DNA from: a bacterium
Lineage (GTDB): Bacteria > Bacteroidota > Bacteroidia > Cytophagales > Cyclobacteriaceae
DNA: 64,000 nt
Assembly: GCA_024743255.1 (NCBI GenBank)
Contig: JANSWY010000018.1
Location: 1-64,000 of the forward strand
Direction: 5' to 3'
Position 1 is the first letter of the stretch. Each line of letters opens with the position of its first letter. The position numbers were made by a program, and so were the translations under genes. Below the pieces are notes generated by a model. It was not told where the DNA came from. It ran no database searches and saw only the letters and a program-made list of their open reading frames with translations. Positions 1 to 7,979 of the stretch are shown piece after piece.

Positions 1-907
1 AATAGGAGAGTCCTCTTGCAAGACTGGCATCAAAAGTAAGATGTAAATTATCTCTCCCTGATGATTTTAGAATTGATTCGATTTCTTCTACTTCTTGAAG
101 TCCTAATAAACCATCTTCAGACTTCTTCAATAATTCTTTAAGGACTTCTATTTGTTCTGCTCCTTTACCAGTGAGGATTGGTTCCAATGTTTTTAACGAA
201 CCTTCAGGGCAGCCCTTTGAAACTAATTCCTCAAAAACCTTTTCAATTCCAATTTTGTCAAGTTTATCAATTGCAACGCAGAATTCAGTCTCCTTTCCAG
301 CCATTCCAATCGCTTCACTGATTCCGGATAGTATTTTCCTGTGATTAAATACAATGTTATAGTCCTGAAATTCCAATGAATCGAATACATCGTTTATCAT
401 CAATATAATTTCAGTTTCCTGCACCAATGATTTTGATCCGATCATATCAGCATCGCACTGATAAAATTCTCTGTACCTTCCTTTTTGAGGTCTGTCTGCA
501 CGCCAAACAGGTTGCACTTGAAATCTCTTGAACGGAAATGTTATATCATTCCTGTTCATTACAACAAAACGTGCGAAAGGAACTGTCAAATCATATTTTA
601 GGCCTTTTTCACTGATTTTGGAAGTGAGGTGTTTTGATCCTTTGTTCAAATCTTCAACTTCAACCTTATTATTCTTGGCGTTTAAATAGTCACCACTGTT
701 CAGAATTTTAAAAAGTAGTTGATCTCCTTCGTCACCATATTTGCCAGTTAGCACCGATAATTGTTCCAGTGCCGGTGTTTCAATTTGAGCAAAGCCATAG
801 AGTCTGAACACTGACTTAATTTTATCAATGATATAGTTTCTTTTGGCCATTTGAATCGGCCCAAAATCTCTGGTTCCTTTTGGAAGTGAAGGTTTTTCCT
901 TAGACAT
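1..907 (-). CDS. hisS: Histidyl-tRNA synthetase, 3' part cut by window edge
   Basis: Charges tRNA-His with histidine using ATP in the cytoplasm. The frame opens with ATG at 907 (protein starts MSKEKPSLPKGTRDF) and stays open to base 1, giving about 302 residues; the C-terminal third, including the anticodon-binding domain, lies outside the window. Class II synthetase motif 2 is readable as WRADRPQKGRYREFYQ followed by CDADMIG, and the histidine-binding loop begins at the window edge as LARGLSY. The N-terminal PKGTRDF stretch is typical of HisRS. It is transcribed divergently from the Lys/Ala-rich gene at 990, with a Bacteroidota -7 element (TAGTTTTG on the minus strand, 925-932) 17 bases before the start. 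Identification is secure from the motifs; only completeness is lacking. Confidence 0.95.
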   Translation of the reverse strand, partial: MSKEKPSLPKGTRDFGPIQMAKRNYIIDKIKSVFRLYGFAQIETPALEQLSVLTGKYGDEGDQLLFKILNSGDYLNAKNNKVEVEDLNKGSKHLTSKISEKGLKYDLTVPFARFVVMNRNDITFPFKRFQVQPVWRADRPQKGRYREFYQCDADMIGSKSLVQETEIILMINDVFDSLEFQDYNIVFNHRKILSGISEAIGMAGKETEFCVAIDKLDKIGIEKVFEELVSKGCPEGSLKTLEPILTGKGAEQIEVLKELLKKSEDGLLGLQEVEEIESILKSSGRDNLHLTFDASLARGLSY

Positions 908-917
908 TATAAATAAA

Positions 918-950
918 TTTTGCACAAAACTACTTAATCCTGTAAATTTG
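918..950 (+). promoter_or_regulatory. Promoter of the Lys/Ala-rich gene
   Basis: A TTTG (919-922), 20 bases, then TAAATTTG (943-950) matches the Bacteroidota sigma consensus TTTG-N17-23-TAnnTTTG exactly. The expected start of transcription is just downstream, about 35 bases before the ATG at 990. Confidence 0.6.
925..932 (-). promoter_or_regulatory. -7 promoter element for hisS
   Basis: The minus strand reads TAGTTTTG, a full match to TAnnTTTG, 17 bases from the hisS ATG. No clear TTG lies at -33. It sits inside the spacer of the opposite promoter (918-950), so the two divergent promoters overlap physically. Confidence 0.45.
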
Positions 951-989
951 CACCTCGTTTGAAAAAAATCATTTGAATAAGAATACGAA

Positions 990-1358
990 ATGGCTGTTAC
1001 AAGATTAGAAAGAAAAGGTAGAAAGAATAAAGCTGTCTCTAAAAAGAGAACTCAGAAAATGAAGCTTTTGAATGCTACTCCAGTTATCAAAAAAGTTGAT
1101 ATTGAGAAGCTAAAAGAAGAATTCAAAGCAAAGGCGTCTGCAAAGAAAGCTGCTCCTAAAGCTAAAAAAGAGGAAGCTCCTAAGGAAGAAGCTGCTAAAG
1201 TAGAAGCTACTGCTGAAGTAACTGAAGAGCCTAAGAAAGAAGCTAAGCCTAAGAAAGCTCCTGCAAAAGCAAAAGCGAAAGCAGAAGATGGCGAAAAGGC
1301 TGAAAAGAAGCCTGCAGCAAAGAAAAAGCCAGCTGCTAAGAAAAAAGAAGAAGAGTAA
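990..1358 (+). CDS. Lys/Ala-rich basic protein, histone H1-like tail
   Basis: Unknown function. The first ~45 residues (MAVTRLERKGRKNKAVSKKR onward) are basic and non-repetitive and look like a conserved head; residues ~46-122 are a low-complexity tail of Lys, Ala, Glu and Pro with repeated AKKAAPKAKK / KKPAAKKK units, like histone H1 or the Hc1-type chromatin proteins of bacteria. No signal peptide or membrane segment. A nucleic-acid-binding role is inference from composition only; a ribosome-associated role is equally possible. It has its own good promoter and a strong terminator, so it is a single-gene unit divergent from hisS. The tail is AAG/GCT-rich at DNA level and likely varies in length between strains. 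Confidence 0.8.
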   Translation: MAVTRLERKGRKNKAVSKKRTQKMKLLNATPVIKKVDIEKLKEEFKAKASAKKAAPKAKKEEAPKEEAAKVEATAEVTEEPKKEAKPKKAPAKAKAKAEDGEKAEKKPAAKKKPAAKKKEEE

Positions 1359-1384
1359 AAACAGTCTTTCTAAAGAATATATGA

Positions 1385-1412
1385 GCCATTCAGTATTACT
1401 GAGTGGCTTTTT
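1385..1412 (+). terminator. Rho-independent terminator after the Lys/Ala-rich gene
   Basis: A 9-bp stem (GCCATTCAG / CTGAGTGGC, one G-U pair) with loop TATTA is followed by five T. It lies 26 bases after the stop at 1358 and ends exactly where the convergent gene's stop codon begins at 1413. Confidence 0.8.
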
Positions 1413-2171
1413 CTATATGTACCCTTTCCATTTATAAGCTGCAACCCCAATTACCTCTTTGATAATAATATTCCAAAATTGAAAAGCCTTGATACTCGGA
1501 ATTAACCAGGTGTCTGGAGTCCAGGATATGGGATTTGAGTAGAGGTCTGTTGGGAACATATCTACATCTTTATCCAACTTGGTAAAACACATTTTTGCTC
1601 TTCTGCTATGGAAGGCACTGGTTACAACCAATAGTTTGGAGCTCTCATCAACCATTTGTACAGTATAGAGTGCATTCTCTGCAGTATTTCTGGCTTTGTT
1701 TTCCAAAATCACATCAGCAGCGGGCACACCGGATTGAATGGCGAAATATCTTAGTTTATCACTTTCTATTAGTGTTGTGTCGGTTAAAGTCCCCGAACCA
1801 CCGGTTATTATAACCTTGGGTGCATGACCTCTTTTGTACAAATCAATCGCATGAACAATACGGTCAGCGCCTTTATTGAAATGAATTCTATCCATTGGCT
1901 CTTGCTGGGGGTTTGCAACGCCTGACAAGACAACTATGTAATCATAGTCCTTATCCGTTTCCTCGTATGACCGTGTAGGCATTTCCCATTGCTTCATTAC
2001 GATATTTGCAATCAATGGATTTGAAAAAAATAGTAATAGACCAATTGCTGTTCTTCTACTTATTCTTTTCCATCTTGGCTGTTTTGCTAAAATGCTAATT
2101 ACAACCAGTAGAACTATCCATGTAAGAGGAAGTACTAGCGTATAAAGAATTTTAGAAAGTGCAAAAAACAT
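1413..2171 (-). CDS. YdcF/DUF218 family membrane-anchored protein (ElyC/SanA-like)
   Basis: Member of the DUF218 (YdcF/SanA/ElyC) family, linked in other bacteria to envelope maintenance; biochemical activity is not settled. Two hydrophobic segments at the N-terminus (about residues 5-28 and 38-58) are followed by the soluble domain with family landmarks YIVVLSG, VIITGGSG, an ARNTAENA motif and VVTSAFHSRRA. Length 252 residues fits the ElyC-like subfamily. The ATG at 2171 directly abuts the stop of the ABC transporter gene (stop codon 2172-2174), so the two are almost surely co-transcribed. Function in this organism is inference. Confidence 0.8.
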   Translation of the reverse strand: MFFALSKILYTLVLPLTWIVLLVVISILAKQPRWKRISRRTAIGLLLFFSNPLIANIVMKQWEMPTRSYEETDKDYDYIVVLSGVANPQQEPMDRIHFNKGADRIVHAIDLYKRGHAPKVIITGGSGTLTDTTLIESDKLRYFAIQSGVPAADVILENKARNTAENALYTVQMVDESSKLLVVTSAFHSRRAKMCFTKLDKDVDMFPTDLYSNPISWTPDTWLIPSIKAFQFWNIIIKEVIGVAAYKWKGYI

Positions 2172-5100
2172 TTATGCCACACCTTTTCCAGAGACTATTC
2201 TTCTCAGTACATCGAAATACAAAGCTGCAACCAATAAAAGGGTCATAACCCAAATTACAGTGATATTAAACCAGAGTGTATCAACAGTCATCCCAAAAAT
2301 TGCCTTGTTTGGCTGGTAGAACTGGCCTCTAAAGTCCAAACTATTACTTGGATTTGCGTCCATGTAAATTGGGTAAATCTTTTGCACCAATTCGCCATCC
2401 TCTTCAAGCATTCTTATAGCAGTGGAGGTGTTTTTCAAGGTAAATGCAATACGATCATTGAAGTAATCATCTTTCACTTGAAGCAGGTCAGTTTCGGCTC
2501 TTAATTGCTTGGTAAGTTGTTCTTTTTGATCACTTGCTTCATTCGACTTGTTGTTATAAAAGGTCTTAATGGTTTTTAACAATCTGTCTGTCTCAGAATA
2601 AACGCTTTCGCTGAACTCATCTGAGTTTAGTTGGTTAACAAAACTATAATTGGTATTCACTGCATCGTCACCAATTTCATTTCTGATTGTATTCTGAATT
2701 AGGTTCAGGTTATAATTGATTTTATCAAGTACTTCCTCTCCTTCATTACCATTGTGTAAATGACAATATTCAAGCTTCTTTACAAGGTTGGGCAGCATAT
2801 ATACAACTTTGTATTCTGAAGTTGCTATCTGCTTGTCAAACTCATAGAATTGTTTTTCATAGGCATTGTCTTTGAACTGTGTAACAGCTAGTGCCTCATA
2901 AGCCCATCTGGAAGCCATAATTTCTCCAATCAGCGGAACCTTATCTTGAGTTGAAATAGAAGGATTAAGCTTATCAAAACTTACCACCACACCACTAAGA
3001 ATTAACTGTGGAATTATAAGTAGTGGAATTAGTATATAAATAGTTACGACTGATTTAAACGCTGAAGATATATTGAGCCCAAGTACATTGGCAAAGAATG
3101 ATACACTTAGTAACACTAACCAATATGATACTGTCATGCCCTTTATTCCCAGAATCAGATCTCCAACTATTACGAAACTTAGCGTCTGGATAGCTGATAA
3201 AATGAAGAGTATAATCAGTTTGGACAATATATAACTACCTCTACTCAGATTCAGAAACGATTCTCTTTTGAGTATTTTCTGATCTTTAATAATTTCTTCA
3301 GCACTTACTGTAAGCCCCATGAACAAGGCGACAATTACACTCATGAAGAAGTATACCGGAAGGTTCTCATTCAATCTAAATATGTAACCATCTTGGTTTG
3401 CCGGAATATATCTCACAATAAAAGCGAGCAAAAAGGCCAGGAGAGGGGCTTCAAGAAAGTTGATTACCAAATATTGCCTGTTACTCAATTTACCCAATAC
3501 ATCCCTGATTGTGAATGTTACTGCTTGTTTTAGCTTGTTCGGGATTTTTAAGGTCTTGTTTGGTTCATCAGTAATTTCCTTAACACGAGGTATTTGTATG
3601 TGCTTTTTGAAGTTTTCATACCATTGTTCTGGTACTACCTTTCTGTTTTTGGTAAAGTGCCCATACTCATTTACAACCTTCGCCTCAACGATATTAAATA
3701 TTTGCTCCGGATTTGGTACCGCGTTTTGATCTTTCAGGTTTACTATATCCTTGAAATAGCTTATACCTTCTAGCGGATTTCCATAATAGATTTGATAACC
3801 TCCAACATCAAGGATGATGAGTTTGTCAAACATTTTGAAGATGTCAAGTGATGGCTGATGGATTACCACAAAGATCATTTTTCCTTTTAATGAGAGATCT
3901 CTTAAAAGGTCCATGATGTTTTCACTGTCACGAGAAGATAATCCACTTGTCGGCTCATCTACATAAAGAACGGAAGGTTCTCTTAGTAACTCTAAACCAA
4001 TATTTAGTCTTTTTCTTTGTCCACCGCTAATCGTTTTTTCAAGCGGACTTCCAACTTTTAAATTTCTTGTTTCTGTAAGTCCCAGTGACTCCAATGTGTC
4101 TTCTACCAGCTGGACTAATTGATTCTTTTTATAATCCTTAAAGCAGAGTTTTGCAGCGTAATAGAGGTTTTGAAAAACAGTAAGGTCTTCCATGAGTAGG
4201 TCATCCTGAGGCACATAACCTATAACCCCTTCTATTTCTTTCTTATTCGTGTGGATATCAATTCCGTTGATACGAACACTCCCGGATGTTGGAGATTCGT
4301 TTCCGTTTAATACGTTAAGAAGAGTAGACTTTCCTGATCCACTTGCTCCCATCAAACCGATGAGTCGTCCTCCAGATTCGGCGATTTGGACATTTCTAAG
4401 ACCAATGTTGCCATTTTTGAACTTGTAGGATAGATTGTCTGCTAAAAATGAAAGTTTAGTTGTCTGTTCTTCACTTTTGAAGGAATTAACTACATCACTG
4501 TAGTATACAGAATTAATCACATCCCCTCTAATTGAGCTTCCAGATGAGAACGTGTAAATTTTGTTTGATCTAAGTGGGTCACCGTTCAGTGTAAGATGCT
4601 GGGTTCCCAAATATTTTAGAAAGTAAATCTCAGAATCTGGAATCCTTAAGAAGAATAAGAATCCTTCCAGGTTAGCATTTTTAATGTGCTTAGATTTACC
4701 AGGAGATTCAAAGGTACCATTGTCGATTATCAGGATGTGCGAACTGATAAGCTTACTTCTATCAGTATAGACAACAAATGCCTTTAGATAATCAATAAGA
4801 TTTTTTGAAATATTGATCTGGTCTCCAATGAAATAAAGAAGATCTCTTTCCCGATCAGTAATCTTTCCATCGGCAATGATTAGGATAATGAGATTTAGCA
4901 TTACTGCAGTTTTTTGTCTGCTCGTAAGCTCCTTATTCATTTGCTGGCAAATGATACCAATTTCATTGTGGTCTTGCTCTATGGTTTTCTTACCCTTCTT
5001 TGTGAGCTCATTTGAAACTCGATCAAAGATTTTCATATAAGCCTCGGCTTCAGATTGGCTAAGGTTTTCTAATAAAAAGTTTTCAATCGTTGCTCTTTCG

Positions 5101-5174
5101 TCAGCAGTTACATCATCTTCCGTTGCAACAATTGCCAGTAGCTGGATCAGGGCTTTTAAAAGTTCTTCGCTCAT
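2172..5174 (-). CDS. ABCG-type ABC transporter fused to a TerB-like N-terminal domain
   Basis: A 1000-residue single-chain half-transporter. Residues ~1-130 are a helical TerB-like (tellurite-resistance type) domain; ~140-225 is a beta-rich stretch resembling a degenerate FHA domain; ~240-470 is the nucleotide-binding domain with Walker A GASGSGKST (276-284), signature SGGQRKR (383-389), Walker B VLYVDEPTSG and the H-loop His at 439. The C-terminal ABC2 membrane domain has about five helices between 565 and 735, then a ~200-residue extracytoplasmic region rich in charged residues, and a last helix near 970-990. Domain order NBD-TMD and the VIHQPS H-loop are typical of the ABCG/White family. 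The substrate is unknown. It directly precedes the YdcF gene. The TerB fusion is unusual; the FHA reading is by eye only. Confidence 0.85.
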   Translation of the reverse strand: MSEELLKALIQLLAIVATEDDVTADERATIENFLLENLSQSEAEAYMKIFDRVSNELTKKGKKTIEQDHNEIGIICQQMNKELTSRQKTAVMLNLIILIIADGKITDRERDLLYFIGDQINISKNLIDYLKAFVVYTDRSKLISSHILIIDNGTFESPGKSKHIKNANLEGFLFFLRIPDSEIYFLKYLGTQHLTLNGDPLRSNKIYTFSSGSSIRGDVINSVYYSDVVNSFKSEEQTTKLSFLADNLSYKFKNGNIGLRNVQIAESGGRLIGLMGASGSGKSTLLNVLNGNESPTSGSVRINGIDIHTNKKEIEGVIGYVPQDDLLMEDLTVFQNLYYAAKLCFKDYKKNQLVQLVEDTLESLGLTETRNLKVGSPLEKTISGGQRKRLNIGLELLREPSVLYVDEPTSGLSSRDSENIMDLLRDLSLKGKMIFVVIHQPSLDIFKMFDKLIILDVGGYQIYYGNPLEGISYFKDIVNLKDQNAVPNPEQIFNIVEAKVVNEYGHFTKNRKVVPEQWYENFKKHIQIPRVKEITDEPNKTLKIPNKLKQAVTFTIRDVLGKLSNRQYLVINFLEAPLLAFLLAFIVRYIPANQDGYIFRLNENLPVYFFMSVIVALFMGLTVSAEEIIKDQKILKRESFLNLSRGSYILSKLIILFILSAIQTLSFVIVGDLILGIKGMTVSYWLVLLSVSFFANVLGLNISSAFKSVVTIYILIPLLIIPQLILSGVVVSFDKLNPSISTQDKVPLIGEIMASRWAYEALAVTQFKDNAYEKQFYEFDKQIATSEYKVVYMLPNLVKKLEYCHLHNGNEGEEVLDKINYNLNLIQNTIRNEIGDDAVNTNYSFVNQLNSDEFSESVYSETDRLLKTIKTFYNNKSNEASDQKEQLTKQLRAETDLLQVKDDYFNDRIAFTLKNTSTAIRMLEEDGELVQKIYPIYMDANPSNSLDFRGQFYQPNKAIFGMTVDTLWFNITVIWVMTLLLVAALYFDVLRRIVSGKGVA

Positions 5175-5202
5175 TTGGTTAGGTAAGAATTTTTGTCAAT
5201 AT

Positions 5203-5234
5203 AAAAAAAAAGCATTGAAAACTAATCCAATGCT
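5203..5234 (-). terminator. Terminator after the lipoprotein gene
   Basis: On the minus strand AGCATTG ... CAATGCT forms a 7-bp stem with a 10-base loop followed by a run of T. It lies about 30 bases past the lipoprotein stop at 5265 and about 30 bases before the ABC transporter start, separating the two genes. Confidence 0.75.
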
Positions 5235-5264
5235 TCTTTATAGTAAAGTTGATCTGGTTTAATA

Positions 5265-6173
5265 TTACTCACTAGTCTTCACAATATCTCCGCGAATTCT
5301 AGCTACTTCGATAATAATATCTTTCAACATTGAAGGCTGTAATTGAAAATCCCCTTTGTTTTCATCGATTTGTTGCTCAATTGCAGCTAAGTCATCCTGG
5401 TAAAGAATTCTTAATACACTTAGTTCAGCAATCATGTGATCGATGATTTCGTCTTCTGGGAGATCTTTCATTAAAGCAATAACATCAAGAAGAGGTTGCT
5501 CCTGCTCAATTACAACTCTAACTAGAGGTTGCAATACCTGTCCTCTAACTTCTTCCGGAAGATCATCCGGATAGTTATCAATTACTTGAGTAGCAAGATA
5601 CATTCCTTCGATGTATGAACCTACAAGTGTCAAAGCAACGCTAGTAAGTTTATCACTATTTTCAAGGTTAGTTTCAGCGCTAGCCATTACATCATTAACA
5701 ATTGAGATTAATGAATCAGGAGTTGAAAGATTTCTTTCAAATCTACCCATCAATTCTACATTGAAAACTGATCCCGCACCAATTGATTCCGCCAGCTTTT
5801 GGCATGCTTCCAAATAACTAAGAGCGTTCTCTACCTGCTCGTAAGAAGAAAGGTATCCAATGTCAGTTGCGTACACACCTGCATTAAGGGCAGCCTTGTC
5901 TCTTGTTGTTGAGTGATTTTCAACATTTGCTAAATCATTGATAAGCGACTCGTCGAAATCAGCACCAGTTTTCTTTAATAAGAATGGCACTTCAGTTGGA
6001 GGTGGCATATCATGAATAACTTTATCTATCTCCTCAACGATTTTCTTTTCGCTTTCAGAAAGTTCATTTGTTTCGATGGAACCCTTCTTTTGTTCTCCAC
6101 CACAAGCCATAAAAAAGGCGGCAATCATTGTTAATCCAGCCAGCCCTGTAAGTTTACTAAGGTTTATTTTCAT
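5265..6173 (-). CDS. Lipoprotein of unknown function, mostly helical
   Basis: Not recognised. The protein (302 residues from the ATG at 6173) opens with a lipoprotein signal peptide, MKINLSKLTGLAGLTMIAAF then FMAC, so the mature N-terminal Cys is at about residue 24. The rest is rich in Glu, Asp and Leu and predicted helical, without Cys clusters or catalytic motifs. The frame can be extended ten codons upstream to 6203, but the extension begins with an alternative start in front of the natural signal peptide and was not used. It has its own terminator (5203-5234) and is likely a single-gene unit. Cell-envelope location is inferred from the lipobox. Confidence 0.8.
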   Translation of the reverse strand: MKINLSKLTGLAGLTMIAAFFMACGGEQKKGSIETNELSESEKKIVEEIDKVIHDMPPPTEVPFLLKKTGADFDESLINDLANVENHSTTRDKAALNAGVYATDIGYLSSYEQVENALSYLEACQKLAESIGAGSVFNVELMGRFERNLSTPDSLISIVNDVMASAETNLENSDKLTSVALTLVGSYIEGMYLATQVIDNYPDDLPEEVRGQVLQPLVRVVIEQEQPLLDVIALMKDLPEDEIIDHMIAELSVLRILYQDDLAAIEQQIDENKGDFQLQPSMLKDIIIEVARIRGDIVKTSE

Positions 6174-6311
6174 AGTTATTAGGTTGATCCTTGTAAAAAC
6201 CAAGCCAATTTTAACACATTTTTGAAGGAATCGGAATTAAATTGCTAAATAAATGATTTAAAAGGGTAGACATTTAGTTGTCAACATATAGCATAACATT
6301 ATTTGTGATTT

Positions 6312-6515
6312 ATGAAGGGGCTGGCATTCAATAGCATGAGGTACGGAAAGCGCTATCGGCTAATAAATTTTGGGGAAAAGTATGAATTTGAAGTGGTTGA
6401 TATTAAAGTAGGGGATGAGTTTACCCTGAAAGATCTTTTCACCCTTGAAGAATATAATATGTCTGATTTAACCCGCTTTGGGAAAGGTGAGGATTTTGAA
6501 ATTAGAGAGATTTAG
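6312..6515 (+). CDS. Small protein of unknown function (67 aa)
   Basis: Short acidic/aromatic protein with a balanced composition (YGKRYRLINFGEKYEFEVVD in its first half, MSDLTRFGKGEDFEIREI at its end) and a normal ATG, so it looks like a real gene rather than a chance frame. No signal peptide, no membrane segment; the sequence looks like a small beta-barrel or SH3-like fold, but that is a guess. It lies in the otherwise empty gap between the divergent lipoprotein and the convergent gltD; a strong hairpin begins one base after its stop. Confidence 0.65.
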   Translation: MKGLAFNSMRYGKRYRLINFGEKYEFEVVDIKVGDEFTLKDLFTLEEYNMSDLTRFGKGEDFEIREI

Positions 6516-6542
6516 AGAGATGCTTAACTCATAAGCATCTCT
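6516..6542. terminator. Hairpin between the convergent small gene and gltD
   Basis: An 11-bp perfect inverted repeat, AGAGATGCTTA / TAAGCATCTCT with a 5-base loop, starts one base after the small gene's stop and covers the last codons of gltD. There is no T-run on either side, so termination is likely weak or factor-assisted; the role as a shared terminator is inference. Confidence 0.4.
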
Positions 6543-7978
6543 GAACTGTCTTTTGCTTCCAGTTTACTCTCACCGAGAATGTATTCTTCAATTGCTTTAG
6601 CGGCTTCACGACCCTCGCTAATCGCCCAAACTACTAGTGATTGACCTCTGTGAACATCTCCAGCTGCAAATACACCAGGTACATTTGTTTGCCATCCTGA
6701 GACTTTTACATTGCCTCTCAGATCAAGATCAACACCCAGGTATTCTAACAAGCCCTCTTTCTTTGGGTGAGCATAACCTATCGCAAGCATCGCTAGATCA
6801 CATGGTAATACTTTTTCCGATCCCGGAATTTCTATGTACTCGGATTTACTGACCCATTCTAATTCTACAATTTTAAGACCAGTAACTTTCCCTGATTCGT
6901 CTCCAACAAACTCTTTAGTCAGAATTGACCAGTTTCTATCACAACCTTCTTCATGCGAAGAACTAGTGGTAAGCGTCATTGGCCACTCCGGCCAGGGATT
7001 TGATTTACCTCTGGTCTCTGATGGTTTTGTTCTATATTGAAGTTGAGCTACACTTTTGGCACCTTGTCTGTTGGCTGTACCAACACAATCGGAACCTGTA
7101 TCACCACCTCCAATTACGATAACGTGCTTGTTATCTGCCAGCAACTCTTCGCTCTTGTCTATTTTATCACCGGCAACACGTTTGTTTTGCTGAGTAAGAT
7201 ATTCCATTGCATAATGAATTCCTTCCAATTTTCTCCCAGGTATTGGAAGATCCCTTGGGACAATTGATCCTGTGCATAGTAAGATGGCATCAAATTCATT
7301 ACGCAATTCAACAGCAGAAATATCTTTTCCAGCTTCGACGTTTGTGATGAACTCAATTCCTTCCTCTTTCATGATTTCAAGCCTTCTGTCAAGAACCCAT
7401 TTTTCCATTTTGAAATCTGGGATTCCGTATCTTAAAAGACCTCCAATTCGATCATCTTTTTCATATACAGTTACAGAATGACCAGTTTTGTTTAGTTGTG
7501 CAGCGGCAGCAAGCCCTGCAGGACCTGATCCTATTATCGCTATTTTTCTACCCGTTCTTTGTTTTGGAATTTGGGGTTTGATCCAACCCATCTCAAAAGC
7601 CTTTTCAATTACAGACTTCTCTATGTGTTCGATAGTAACAGCTGGCTTATTGATTGAAAGAACACAACTTGCTTCACATGGAGCTGGGCAAATTCTTCCG
7701 GTGAACTCAGGGAAATTATTAGTAGAAAGCAGTACCTGAATGGCTCTTTCCCAGTCATTTTCAAATACAGCGTCATTGAATTCAGGAATCTGGTTTCCCA
7801 ATGGACATCCATTATGACAAAACGGAACACCACAGTCCATACATCTTGCAGCCTGATCTCTTGTTTTAGATTCTTCAAAAGGCTCATAGATTTCTTTTGA
7901 GTCTTTAATTCTATCATCAGTATTCCTCGAATTAGGAAGCTGTCTATCAATTTTTAAAAATCCATCTATCTTTCCCAT
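6524..7978 (-). CDS. gltD: Glutamate synthase (NADPH) small subunit
   Basis: Supplies electrons from NADPH to the large subunit for making two glutamates from glutamine and 2-oxoglutarate. Length 484 is normal. The N-terminal [4Fe-4S] region shows C46, C49, C54, C58 (CMDCGVPFCHNGC) and a second Cys group RICPAPCEASC; the FAD-binding Rossmann motif is IGSGPAGLAAAAQ and the NADPH site is IGGGDTGSDCVG. A C-terminal GVFAAGDVHRGQSLVVWAIS stretch is the usual FAD-contact motif. The start lies one base after the gltB stop, so it is the second gene of a gltBD operon. Cytoplasmic. Identification is secure. Confidence 0.96.
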   Translation of the reverse strand: MGKIDGFLKIDRQLPNSRNTDDRIKDSKEIYEPFEESKTRDQAARCMDCGVPFCHNGCPLGNQIPEFNDAVFENDWERAIQVLLSTNNFPEFTGRICPAPCEASCVLSINKPAVTIEHIEKSVIEKAFEMGWIKPQIPKQRTGRKIAIIGSGPAGLAAAAQLNKTGHSVTVYEKDDRIGGLLRYGIPDFKMEKWVLDRRLEIMKEEGIEFITNVEAGKDISAVELRNEFDAILLCTGSIVPRDLPIPGRKLEGIHYAMEYLTQQNKRVAGDKIDKSEELLADNKHVIVIGGGDTGSDCVGTANRQGAKSVAQLQYRTKPSETRGKSNPWPEWPMTLTTSSSHEEGCDRNWSILTKEFVGDESGKVTGLKIVELEWVSKSEYIEIPGSEKVLPCDLAMLAIGYAHPKKEGLLEYLGVDLDLRGNVKVSGWQTNVPGVFAAGDVHRGQSLVVWAISEGREAAKAIEEYILGESKLEAKDSSEMLMS

Positions 7979-7979
7979 A

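Noticed and set aside
1200-1350. Tandem repeat in the Lys/Ala-rich gene as a separate repeat element
   Set aside because: The repetition is explained by codons for the KA-rich protein tail.
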